This document shows, piece after piece, positions 1-6,917 of a stretch of 52,172 nucleotides of DNA (within the stretch, counting starts at the first letter, position 1; the number at the start of each line of letters is the position of its first letter). The position numbers and the translations under genes are program-made. A model generated the notes under the pieces. It saw only the letters and a program-made list of their open reading frames with translations, ran no database searches and was not told the DNA's origin. This stretch comes from a virus, in IMG/VR virus record IMGVR_UViG_3300035682_001872, positions 1 to 52,172 of that record; one strand, written 5' to 3'.

Positions 1-33
1 AAAGAATTTTTACGCTAAAATAAAGGAATAGTT

Positions 34-435
34 ATGACACAAAAAACATATCGTACTGCTCAAGGAAAAATTGTTGATCTGGGTGCGTTACAACTCAAAA
101 ACGAAAATGTACGAGCAGTTGGCAACATGAACGTAAACGCTCGCGGGGATTTGCTGGACAGTAACAACCGTCCTATTGATTCGCGAAACAATCAGGTGGG
201 CCGTCAATACAAAAAGCAAGTGACCAACACCGACAGCGGCACAGTTCACAGCAGCCGCGCTGCTGTTGCTAAGTCGGCAGAGATTCCAGTACCTCCCGAA
301 GATTTTGATGACACATTTGAAAAATTAAATGATTTTGATCGTCCTGCTGCACAAAATGCAGCACCAGTGGAGGCAGCAGCTCAAGACGGTCTTGCAGCAG
401 CAATTGCACGAGCCCGCCAAGTCAAATCTCAATAA
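34..435 (+). CDS. Conserved hypothetical, Ala-rich tail
   Basis: A 133-aa protein of unknown function. The ATG follows an AGGA Shine-Dalgarno (TAAAGGAATAGTT-ATG). The N-terminal half is polar and Asn/Arg-rich, with an NVNARGDLLDSNN segment. The C-terminal half is acidic and then Ala-rich, ending in a basic ARARQVKSQ tail, so it looks extended or partly disordered. It has no membrane segment or enzyme motif. It lies 9 nt before the GroES-like gene, probably in one operon. Similar short proteins occur in marine T4-like phages (family impression, not searched). Function not recognised. Confidence 0.7.
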   Translation: MTQKTYRTAQGKIVDLGALQLKNENVRAVGNMNVNARGDLLDSNNRPIDSRNNQVGRQYKKQVTNTDSGTVHSSRAAVAKSAEIPVPPEDFDDTFEKLNDFDRPAAQNAAPVEAAAQDGLAAAIARARQVKSQ

Positions 436-444
436 GGAACACAA

Positions 445-822
445 ATGAAAACAGCATTTTCGGCAACTCGGGTTGATCAATTACGAGCACTCAAGGATTC
501 GGTATTGGTCACTGACATGGAATTTACCGGACGCCAGTTAGCCAGTGGTATTGTACTGTTGAATGATAACGGCACCACTGCAGGCATTAGACCACGCTGG
601 GGGCAAGTATATGCAACTGGTCCAGAACAGCAGGATGTCACTGTCGGGCAATGGATCTGTGTAGCACACGGGCGTTGGACACGAGGACACGACATTGAAG
701 ATGCCACCGGTGTCAAAACCATTCGTAAAATTGATCCAAAAGATATCCTGTTGGTGTCAAATGAGCAGCCCAGCGATGGTACCATGAGTGAAGCTGTGCA
801 AGTCAGTCCGCAATCAAGATAA
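445..822 (+). CDS. GroES-like co-chaperonin (T4 gp31-type role)
   Basis: 125 aa. The order of motifs follows the Cpn10 fold: an LKDSVLV strand near residues 14-20, a SGIVL segment near 34-38, then RPRWGQVYATG, a VTVGQWI strand and a terminal IDPKDILLVS. These correspond to GroES LHDRVIV, GGIVL, RGEVLAVG, VKVGDIV and ESDILAIV. In T4, gp31 replaces host GroES so that GroEL can fold the major capsid protein; this protein may act likewise. Residues 20-34, between the first strand and SGIVL, are the likely mobile-loop region that would contact GroEL. A 30-residue polar tail follows the fold. The start has an AAGGAA Shine-Dalgarno. The fold is well supported by pattern; partnership with host GroEL is inferred. 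Confidence 0.62.
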   Translation: MKTAFSATRVDQLRALKDSVLVTDMEFTGRQLASGIVLLNDNGTTAGIRPRWGQVYATGPEQQDVTVGQWICVAHGRWTRGHDIEDATGVKTIRKIDPKDILLVSNEQPSDGTMSEAVQVSPQSR

Positions 823-1050
823 ATGGGATTTAAAAAAGGATGGGACATTGATATTTTGTATCGAGAGGTTCACAAAATATCCGCTGCGGTATGTGACAGT
901 CGTAACGACGGTTGGACAGCCTCCGGTTGCAAACATGATTTATATCAGTTAAAATGCTTTATAGATGATGTCTACCAAGATTTACCAACTTTTTTAGGTG
1001 AAGAAAAATGGGAACAACAACGTCTAGTAGACATAATCAAGCGCCAGTAA
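823..1050 (+). CDS. Small hypothetical protein
   Basis: 75 aa. The ATG directly follows the TAA of the GroES-like gene, which suggests translational coupling. The sequence has aromatic and charged residues plus three cysteines (AVCDSR, SGCKHD, LKCFID) and a C-terminal helix ending LVDIIKRQ. No known family was recognised. Its last 43 nt overlap a 56-aa gene in another frame, and both remain open with plausible codon use. Confidence 0.6.
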   Translation: MGFKKGWDIDILYREVHKISAAVCDSRNDGWTASGCKHDLYQLKCFIDDVYQDLPTFLGEEKWEQQRLVDIIKRQ

Positions 1051-1178
1051 AATGTCAAACTTGCAAGCAAGCAATTGATCCTGCTTGCAATTGGCAGCAG
1101 GGAAGGTGTCCGCACCTTCCTGCACATCTCGACGGTATCATCAACTTTTTCAAACAACTTTTTAAGACCAAACAATGA
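1008..1178 (+). CDS. Small Cys-rich protein, likely zinc-binding
   Basis: 56 aa, beginning MGTTTSSRHNQAPVKCQTCK. A CxxC pair (residues 16 and 19) is followed by C27, then a GRCPHLPAH segment, giving enough Cys and His for one zinc site. The tail INFFKQLFKTKQ is basic and hydrophobic. The stop codon overlaps the gp44 start (ATGA), which supports it as a real coupled gene. A small zinc-ribbon-like protein upstream of replication genes fits what is seen in other marine myoviruses, but that is memory of the group and was not searched. Role unknown. Confidence 0.6.
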   Translation: MGTTTSSRHNQAPVKCQTCKQAIDPACNWQQGRCPHLPAHLDGIINFFKQLFKTKQ

Positions 1179-2098
1179 AACAATTATGGAAAGACAAGTA
1201 TAGACCTCAAACAGTGTCTGAGTATGCCTTCTCTGATGAAAATTTAAAGCACTTGGTTGAGCATTGGATTGCAGACCGATCTATTCCTCAACTGCTGTTG
1301 AGTGGCAGTCCCGGCACAGGAAAAACTACTCTAGCTCGAGTTTTAATCAACGAGTTGGGTGTGGATGAATTTGATGTCTTGGATGCCAACGGTTCAAAGG
1401 AAGCACGTAAAATTGAATGGATAGATAAACTGATCAATTTTTGTCAGACCATGCCATTCGGTGAATTCAAGGTTGTGCTGATCGATGAAGCTGACTACAT
1501 GAATCCCAACAGCGTACAGCCGGCCCTGCGAGCCTTGATGGAAGACTACAGCGAATCAGTTAGATTTATTTTGACCTGCAACTATCCAAACAAAATCTTG
1601 CCAGCAATACACAGTCGATGCACCAATGTACATATTGATAAACCTGATCAAATTGAATTCACTGCAAGAGCAGCCACAGTATTGGTTGCCGAGAGTGTGG
1701 AGTTTAATCTAGATACATTAGATTTGTTTGTTAAAGCAACCTATCCAGATTTGAGAAAATGCATGAATCTATTGCAAGAAAACAGCATTTCCGGAACTTT
1801 GCTCAAACCAAGCGGTTCAGCACAGTCCACGCAAGATTGGAGATTTCATGCTGTTGATTTGTTCAAGCAAGGTCGTATTCTAGACGCAAGAAAGACCATC
1901 TGTAGTCAAGCCACTAGCGAAGATATGGATTCTGTTTATCGATGGATGTACGATAATTTAGAATTATGGAGTTCGGAACCAGAAAAGCAAGATCTAGCAA
2001 TTGTCATTATACGCAATGCATTGGTAAATGTTCCACTGGTTGCAGATCAAGAAATTAACCTGTCAGCTTGCCTTTGCGAACTGGCTCAATTGAGATAA
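1175..2098 (+). CDS. 44: Sliding-clamp loader ATPase subunit (gp44-like)
   Basis: 307 aa, close to T4 gp44 (319 aa). It has the AAA+ clamp-loader architecture: a YRPQTVSEY box near residues 9-17, Walker A GSPGTGKTT at 44-52, Walker B VVLIDEAD at 100-107, sensor-1 LTCN near 133-136 and the SRC arginine-finger motif at 147-149. A helical lid and collar region follow. It would use ATP to open the gp45 clamp and load it on primer-template DNA for gp43. In T4 it works with gp62, and no clear gp62 follows here. It is over 20 kb from gp43 and gp45 in this window, unlike the compact T4 cluster. Confidence 0.95.
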   Translation: MKQLWKDKYRPQTVSEYAFSDENLKHLVEHWIADRSIPQLLLSGSPGTGKTTLARVLINELGVDEFDVLDANGSKEARKIEWIDKLINFCQTMPFGEFKVVLIDEADYMNPNSVQPALRALMEDYSESVRFILTCNYPNKILPAIHSRCTNVHIDKPDQIEFTARAATVLVAESVEFNLDTLDLFVKATYPDLRKCMNLLQENSISGTLLKPSGSAQSTQDWRFHAVDLFKQGRILDARKTICSQATSEDMDSVYRWMYDNLELWSSEPEKQDLAIVIIRNALVNVPLVADQEINLSACLCELAQLR

Positions 2099-2101
2099 GA
2101 T

Positions 2102-2395
2102 ATGAGATACTTTTTGATTAGCTATTACCAAAAACCCAACGGTCAAATGGATGAAGTTGTGGCTGTAGCAGGATCGTTACGAACACGCGATCGCCAGACT
2201 GCTGCAGTAATACTTGACTTCCGTACTCAGAGTGTGCTACAATGTAGTATGAATGGTACTACAGTGCCCAAAGATTGGGACAGAATTGTGTCATTCTATT
2301 ATCAGCATTATGCTGCCACATTTGATAGGTTAGCCAAAGAAAATGGAATTAAATTTAAACCAGCAGAATCTGAACCAGAAGCTAATCTTAGTTGA
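2102..2395 (+). CDS. Hypothetical protein in the usual gp62 position
   Basis: 97 aa, starting 3 nt after the gp44 stop. It begins with a beta strand (MRYFLISYYQ), then charged stretches and an aromatic-rich WDRIVSFYYQHYAATFDRL helix, and ends in an acidic tail. It is far shorter than T4 gp62 (187 aa), and no gp62 motif was recognised, though some aquatic phages carry short versions. The last 53 nt overlap the HAD gene in another frame. Function not recognised; a reduced clamp-loader small subunit is only a positional guess. Confidence 0.65.
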   Translation: MRYFLISYYQKPNGQMDEVVAVAGSLRTRDRQTAAVILDFRTQSVLQCSMNGTTVPKDWDRIVSFYYQHYAATFDRLAKENGIKFKPAESEPEANLS

Positions 2396-2957
2396 TTGCG
2401 ATGGCGTGATCTTGGACTGGGAGTATGCGTTTGACGTTTACATGCAACAGCATGGATTTAACCGTGTAGAAGGCGGCGGGTTAAAATACAATATTGGCGC
2501 ACGTTACGATATCTCCAATGAGCAAGGCAAGCGACTAATTAAGATTTTCAACGAATCTGCACACATTGGTTTCTTACCGCCTTTGCGTGACGCCATGTAT
2601 TATGTCAAACGCCTGCACGAAGAACATGGATATGTTTTTCATGCCATTACAAGTCTAAGCCAAGATCCCAACGCCTGTGAGTTGCGCACAATGAACCTAC
2701 GGAAGTTGTTTGGAAAAACAGCATTTGAAAAGTTTGTTTATCTCGACACTGGTGCTGACAAAGATGCGGCACTGGAACCTTATCGAGGCACCGGTTGCTA
2801 CTGGATTGAAGACAAAATTGTAAATTGCCAAGTGGGACGTGACTTAGGTTTGAAAAGCCTACTAATGGAACACGGTCACAACATGGATTACACAGATCCC
2901 GAAATTCCCCGAGTTCGAAACTGGCGGGAAATTTACGAGATCGTTACTGCTGTTTAA
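2343..2957 (+). CDS. HAD-like hydrolase, 5'-nucleotidase-type
   Basis: 204 aa. HAD motif I is at residues 18-22 (DCDGV, with nucleophile and acid/base aspartates D18 and D20). A Thr/Ser motif II lies in AITSLS, and WIEDKIVN toward the C-terminus fits motif IV, which coordinates magnesium. The size and the LPPLRDA/LHEEHGY cap region resemble phage 5'(3')-deoxyribonucleotidase-like phosphatases, which could tune nucleotide pools, but the substrate cannot be read from sequence. The only usable start is the ATG inside the previous gene. The stop overlaps the convergent phoH stop by a few bases. Confidence 0.75.
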   Translation: MELNLNQQNLNQKLILVDCDGVILDWEYAFDVYMQQHGFNRVEGGGLKYNIGARYDISNEQGKRLIKIFNESAHIGFLPPLRDAMYYVKRLHEEHGYVFHAITSLSQDPNACELRTMNLRKLFGKTAFEKFVYLDTGADKDAALEPYRGTGCYWIEDKIVNCQVGRDLGLKSLLMEHGHNMDYTDPEIPRVRNWREIYEIVTAV

Positions 2958-3712
2958 TCGCTGCCGTAGATCTTTAGCACACTAGTAATGATTGGGTGTC
3001 TTTGAACATCTTTGGCGCCCAATCGACACACTCTAAGTCCGTCGGTGGGTGACTGTTCTAATCTGGTAGCAATGTCTAACAAGCCATTGTCGGGATTTTT
3101 ACGATCAGCCTGTTCTACGTCACCGGTCACTACAATTCTACTGCCCTCACCAATTCGAGTCAACAGCATTTTCATTTGGTTTGGAGTGGCGTTCTGCATT
3201 TCGTCGGCCACGATCCAGGCTTGTTTAAAGGTACGACCCCGCATGAATGCCAAGGGCGATATTTCAATAATTTGATCCTCCAGCATTTTGGCAACATCTT
3301 TAGGCGAATAGTATTCATGTAAGACATCCAATAAAGGGCGGGTCCATGGTTCCATTTTCTGATTCAAGTCACCAGGCAGAAAACCATGCTTTTCATCGTC
3401 TACTCCCACTGCAGGTCGAGTTAGAACGATCTTGTCAATTTTACCTGTGCGTAATGCACGTATTGCAGCTTGCATGGCCAAGTAAGTTTTGCCAGTACCG
3501 GCAGGACCTACTGCTATAGTTATATGCAAGCTTTCGTCATTTAACGCCAACACGAGAGTTTCTTGTCCCCTACTTTTGGGAACAACTTCTACATTTCTCG
3601 ATCGGGGTCTTGCTCTGTCAAAATCTATGGTGTTTTCTACTACTGTATCATGCTGCCGGCGTTGCGCCTTAACTCCGCGTGCTCTGCTCAAATCAGTTTC
3701 TCCTCTGAACAT
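2954..3712 (-). CDS. phoH: PhoH-like ATPase
   Basis: 252 aa from the ATG at 3712; an upstream in-frame TTG at 3736 would add eight residues. Walker A GPAGTGKT is near residues 69-76 and Walker B IVADEMQN near 167-174. The LTRPAVG, GFLPGDL and TGDVEQ motifs are typical of the PhoH domain. The family binds ATP and may act on RNA; PhoH is very common in aquatic phages but its role in infection is unresolved. I prefer the ATG because a GTTAAATA motif lies 5 nt upstream on this strand, as at several other genes here, and there is no Shine-Dalgarno. The gene runs opposite to both neighbours. Confidence 0.92.
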   Translation of the reverse strand: MFRGETDLSRARGVKAQRRQHDTVVENTIDFDRARPRSRNVEVVPKSRGQETLVLALNDESLHITIAVGPAGTGKTYLAMQAAIRALRTGKIDKIVLTRPAVGVDDEKHGFLPGDLNQKMEPWTRPLLDVLHEYYSPKDVAKMLEDQIIEISPLAFMRGRTFKQAWIVADEMQNATPNQMKMLLTRIGEGSRIVVTGDVEQADRKNPDNGLLDIATRLEQSPTDGLRVCRLGAKDVQRHPIITSVLKIYGSD

Positions 3713-3717
3713 GAAAG

Positions 3718-3725
3718 TATTTAAC
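3718..3725 (-). promoter_or_regulatory. Late-like motif GTTAAATA before phoH
   Basis: Read on the minus strand, GTTAAATA ends 5 nt before the phoH ATG. It matches the TAAATA core of T4 late promoters (TATAAATA). With such close spacing, transcription would begin at or near the start codon, giving a leaderless message. Prediction from motif only. Confidence 0.35.
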
Positions 3726-3828
3726 TGCCGAACCAAATCAGTTTAATATGCTGTGTTATTGATTGTATTTGGTCATAAGTATTAGGCTACGCTACATCAA
3801 ATTCAAAAATACAACAGTGCAGTTTTGT

Positions 3829-3836
3829 TATAAATA
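3829..3836 (+). promoter_or_regulatory. T4-late-type promoter TATAAATA
   Basis: This is an exact match to the T4 late promoter element TATAAATA, lying in the 105-nt gap between phoH and the divergent gene at 3842. The ATG is only 5 nt downstream and has no Shine-Dalgarno, so the transcript may be leaderless. The rest of the gap is AT-rich with nothing else recognised. Confidence 0.5.
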
Positions 3837-3841
3837 ACATT

Positions 3842-4432
3842 ATGTCACTTAATTCAAAACTCGATTCCGATATATTCAAAGACCATGCTGATTACTGGAT
3901 GGTTGCCGACAACATTAAAAATCTCTATCTGTCAGACGGTAGTCTGTTGACGTTGTTGGATTTTGAGCGTGTGCTAGATGAACTAGATCTATATGCGTTT
4001 AAAAACTGGCAATTGGGAGAATTGGTTGCCGGCCCCGAAGTCAGAAAATACAAGGTTGCTTGTATTTTTATGTGGCCTGAAAAGCTTATGCCGGACCCAC
4101 GCGGTGCCAGACGCCTGCTGCCGTTTGATTGTACCATAAAGTACAAAAAAACCACAATTAAAATTCCCATCAAGATCGAAGAACCTGATGATTTTGTTCC
4201 AGGCACACACAAAGCTCGATTGGTAGAGAAAAAAGTGTGGTTGGTGGAAATCGTTATACCCAAAGCACTCATGAACGATATACGTACAGGGTCTATAGAA
4301 ATGGAAGACCAGTTGATTGATCTAGAGGATCTCGATTCGGCATACCAAGAAGACCTTGATCAACAGGAATTTAAAAAAGATGAAACCAATGAACAACCAG
4401 CCGCTCAACCGTCAATCCAACCAGCTGTTTGA
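3842..4432 (+). CDS. Conserved hypothetical, possible structural or accessory protein
   Basis: 196 aa, predicted soluble. The N-terminal part is helical (DHADYWMVADNIKNLYLSDG), the middle is beta-rich (IKYKKTTIKIPIKIEEPDDF) and the last 50 residues are strongly acidic, then Pro/Gln-rich. No enzyme motif was seen. It sits directly behind a perfect late-promoter element, which suggests expression with virion genes. It overlaps the next gene and the two probably form a pair. Function not recognised. Confidence 0.7.
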   Translation: MSLNSKLDSDIFKDHADYWMVADNIKNLYLSDGSLLTLLDFERVLDELDLYAFKNWQLGELVAGPEVRKYKVACIFMWPEKLMPDPRGARRLLPFDCTIKYKKTTIKIPIKIEEPDDFVPGTHKARLVEKKVWLVEIVIPKALMNDIRTGSIEMEDQLIDLEDLDSAYQEDLDQQEFKKDETNEQPAAQPSIQPAV

Positions 4433-4949
4433 AGGACTGGAATACAAGGACTTGGTAGGCATGATGAAGCCTACCATGCATATTGACGAATTTTCGTCTA
4501 AAATGGGCGACGACGATGACATTATTGTTGTCAGTTTTTTTGTACGCAGCAAGGCGGCTGCTACTGACTTGATGAATTGGTTCGAGAAAGGCTATGATTG
4601 GGTGCTGGATGCAGATGTAAGTCCAGGCGAAATCAAACCCGGAAGATTTTTGGTCTATATTGAATTGCGCCGCCGCAGTGCAGCCGGTCGAAACTTGGCT
4701 GAAGCTGTGGATGATTTATCCACACTTACAGAATACGACTCTACAGATTGGAACATGCATTACGACGGCAAAGATATTCCCTTCAGTTCCGAAGTATTTG
4801 ATCGCACTGTTCCGCTCAGTCCCAAAGATTATCGCAAGCAAAAAGAATCAGACCTAAATGAAATGAGATCTGCTGCCGGACTAGATACTGTGGCAATTCA
4901 CGAACGAGAAAAAGATATTCGTCAGTTACAAGCAGCAGCCGGTATATAA
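4380..4949 (+). CDS. Conserved hypothetical paired with the previous gene
   Basis: 189 aa from ATG 4380, which has an AGGA Shine-Dalgarno 11 nt upstream; a longer reading from TTG 4356 is open but less likely. An acidic GDDDD loop is followed by a beta/alpha domain (IIVVSFFVRSKAAATDLMNW, then GRFLVYIELRRRS) that resembles a small ferredoxin-like fold. The C-terminus is charged and helical. It overlaps the previous gene by 53 nt. No family recognised. Confidence 0.7.
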   Translation: MKPMNNQPLNRQSNQLFEGLEYKDLVGMMKPTMHIDEFSSKMGDDDDIIVVSFFVRSKAAATDLMNWFEKGYDWVLDADVSPGEIKPGRFLVYIELRRRSAAGRNLAEAVDDLSTLTEYDSTDWNMHYDGKDIPFSSEVFDRTVPLSPKDYRKQKESDLNEMRSAAGLDTVAIHEREKDIRQLQAAAGI

Positions 4950-4975
4950 TACTACACAATAGAATTTACAAAATT

Positions 4976-5632
4976 ATGATTCTCAAAAGTTTTGGGTGTA
5001 GCTTCATCTGGGGTAGTGATTTACCTGACTCGGGCCGAATCGGTGGATGTGCCCCTTACAGTAGAATGGCCTGGCCCGCTGTACTATCTCGTCAACTAAA
5101 AATACGCTATGATTGTCATGCCTTTCCTGGTATCGGAAACTTGCGAATTTTAGAACAGGTGTTAAACCAAGCCGAATCTGCTGTTCAAGACTTTTTTGTC
5201 ATCAGCTGGACCTGGATTGATCGATTTGATTATCAAGAACAAGATTGTTGGCAAACTCTTTTGCCGGTTGACGATTCTGCCGCAGCTGAATTTTATTATC
5301 GAAAATTACAGTCTGAATATGTTGACAAGTTGTCGACACTGATTCATATACGTACAGCTATTGATGTGTTAAATCAAAAACGCATACCTTTTTTAATGAC
5401 TTACATGGACCCGTTGATGTTGGATCAAACCTGGCACCATAGTGATGCAATTGTGTCCTTGCAACAATACGTACAACCATACTTGCACTTGTTTGACAAC
5501 CAGACTTTTTTAGATTGGAGCCGATCACACAATTATCCCATCAGCGCCGGTTGGCATCCATTGGATCCTGCTCATGCTGCAGCAGCTGATATTATATTGC
5601 CAGTTGCAAAAAAAATACTAGATCAGCCTTGA
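4976..5632 (+). CDS. SGNH/GDSL-hydrolase-like protein
   Basis: 218 aa. The N-terminal LKSFGCSFIWGSDLP has a Ser in the block I position of SGNH esterases (usually GDS, here GCS). A glycine-rich FPGIGNLR near residue 55 may be block II, and HPLDPAHAAAAD near the C-terminus fits block V with Asp and His. The aromatic middle (ISWTWIDRFDY) fits a substrate pocket. SGNH proteins in phages are often linked to polysaccharide deacylation, but the substrate is unknown. A second protein of the same style is encoded at 46428. A perfect sigma70-like promoter overlaps its last codons and drives the next gene. Confidence 0.55.
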   Translation: MILKSFGCSFIWGSDLPDSGRIGGCAPYSRMAWPAVLSRQLKIRYDCHAFPGIGNLRILEQVLNQAESAVQDFFVISWTWIDRFDYQEQDCWQTLLPVDDSAAAEFYYRKLQSEYVDKLSTLIHIRTAIDVLNQKRIPFLMTYMDPLMLDQTWHHSDAIVSLQQYVQPYLHLFDNQTFLDWSRSHNYPISAGWHPLDPAHAAAADIILPVAKKILDQP

Positions 5633-5657
5633 CACACAGTTGATAATCATCTATAAT
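5629..5657 (+). promoter_or_regulatory. Consensus sigma70-like promoter before dnaJ-like gene
   Basis: TTGACA at 5629-5634 and TATAAT at 5652-5657 are separated by exactly 17 nt, a full match to the bacterial housekeeping consensus. The GTG start of the next gene lies 6 nt after the -10 box, so the transcript would start at about the start codon. Likely an early promoter. Confidence 0.8.
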
Positions 5658-5663
5658 TAAATT

Positions 5664-6455
5664 GTGAAAGATTACTATAACACCTTAGGCGTTGAACGCA
5701 CAGCTTCTGCTGATGATATCAAACGAGCATATCGCAGTCTGGCCATGAAACATCATCCAGATCGCGGCGGAGATATTTCTAAATTTCAAGAAATACAAGA
5801 AGCTTATGCAGTGCTTTCGGATGTTGCAAAAAAACAAGCATATGACAATCCTGCTGCCGGTAGGTTTGGCAGCGCAGGCAGCACACATTTTGATTTTGAT
5901 GCTATATTTGACATGTTTGGCGCAGATTTACGCTCTGCACGTAGGCCGCCACCTAGAGTTTCTATTTGGATATCACTGGCTGATGTAATGACTGGAGGAC
6001 CTAGAACTATTGCACTTCAAGTTGGATCTGCCATAACCAATGTTGAAATACATATTCCTGTTGGAGTCAACGACAATGACAGTTTACGATATCCGGGACT
6101 GGCGCCAGGCGGGCAAGATCTAGTGGTCAACTATCGCATTAGACCCGATGCTGTTTGGCGAGTGGAAGGCACCAACTTGTTGTCCGAACGTTCGGTTGAT
6201 ATATGGGATTTGATATTGGGTTGCGAAATTACATTTTCAGATGTGTTAGGCAATGAACTGGCCATAACTGTACCACCCGAAACTCAACCTGGCACAGTGC
6301 TGCGAGCACGTGGACGAGGCCTACCGGTTCGACAATTGCCGGGTGCAGCTACTAAACATCCGTCAGGCGATTTGTTGGTTAAATTACAAGGTAAATTAAT
6401 TACTCCCATTGACAACTCAATCAAGGATGCCATACGCAAGTCTCGAGGTCAATAA
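5664..6455 (+). CDS. DnaJ/CbpA-like J-domain co-chaperone
   Basis: 263 aa with a GTG start. The J domain spans residues 1-65 with the HPD tripeptide at 31-33 (KHHPDRGGD), which stimulates DnaK ATPase. A short linker and then a C-terminal peptide-binding region follow ([21 protein letters not shown] resembles the DnaJ CTD end). The CxxCxGxG zinc repeats are absent, as in CbpA-type proteins, and the Gly/Phe region is very short. It could redirect host DnaK to phage proteins. There is no Shine-Dalgarno and the -10 box is 6 nt upstream, so translation may be leaderless. It precedes deformylase and ClpA-like genes. Confidence 0.9.
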   Translation: MKDYYNTLGVERTASADDIKRAYRSLAMKHHPDRGGDISKFQEIQEAYAVLSDVAKKQAYDNPAAGRFGSAGSTHFDFDAIFDMFGADLRSARRPPPRVSIWISLADVMTGGPRTIALQVGSAITNVEIHIPVGVNDNDSLRYPGLAPGGQDLVVNYRIRPDAVWRVEGTNLLSERSVDIWDLILGCEITFSDVLGNELAITVPPETQPGTVLRARGRGLPVRQLPGAATKHPSGDLLVKLQGKLITPIDNSIKDAIRKSRGQ

Positions 6456-6458
6456 ATA
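6451..6458 (+). promoter_or_regulatory. Late-like motif AATAAATA before deformylase gene
   Basis: AATAAATA ends 6 nt before ATG 6465 and overlaps the dnaJ-like stop. The spacing and the lack of a close Shine-Dalgarno match the arrangement at 3842, 13184 and 19340. Motif prediction only. Confidence 0.4.
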
Positions 6459-6464
6459 TTCAAT

Positions 6465-6917
6465 ATGCAACTTACTCGTAGAACACTAAAACTGGTACTG
6501 AAACCCATGGTTGTCAGTAATACAACAAACAACTTGAACCTGGCACGGCGGCTGCGAGAATTAATGACACAACAAGACGCAATTGGCCTGGCAGCCAATC
6601 AAGTTGGGTTGCGAGACCGTTGTTTTGTAATGCACGTCAACGGCCGTGATTGGGACTGTTTTAATCCAGAAGTGTTGGCATTTGGCAACAACCAGGTGGA
6701 ATTTCAAGAAGGATGCTTGAGTTTTAAAGGCGAACAGTGTATAATAAAACGTCCAGATGTAATAACTGTACGCTATTACGATGCTTATCAAAAAGAACAT
6801 ATAGAAGAATTAATAGGGCTGGCTAGCAGATGTTTTCAACACGAGCTAGATCACTTAAATGGTATTACAATGTGGGATCGATACAAGGAACAAAATGCAG
6901 AACAACCCAGAGATTGA
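6465..6917 (+). CDS. def: Peptide deformylase
   Basis: 150 aa. It has the three metal-site motifs of peptide deformylase: GLAANQ at residues 41-46 (the leading Gly of GxGLAAxQ is Ala here), EGCLS at 82-86 with the metal-binding Cys, and QHELDH at 125-130 with two His ligands and the catalytic Glu. The enzyme removes the formyl group from N-terminal Met of new proteins. Phage versions typically lack the C-terminal helix, which matches the short length. Deformylases of marine phages were proposed to process proteins made during infection. The 3' end overlaps the ClpA-like gene. Confidence 0.93.
   Translation: MQLTRRTLKLVLKPMVVSNTTNNLNLARRLRELMTQQDAIGLAANQVGLRDRCFVMHVNGRDWDCFNPEVLAFGNNQVEFQEGCLSFKGEQCIIKRPDVITVRYYDAYQKEHIEELIGLASRCFQHELDHLNGITMWDRYKEQNAEQPRD

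Noticed and set aside
477-848. Minus-strand open frame opposite the GroES-like gene
   Set aside because: The plus-strand gene has a clear family pattern and Shine-Dalgarno; the opposite frame has neither.
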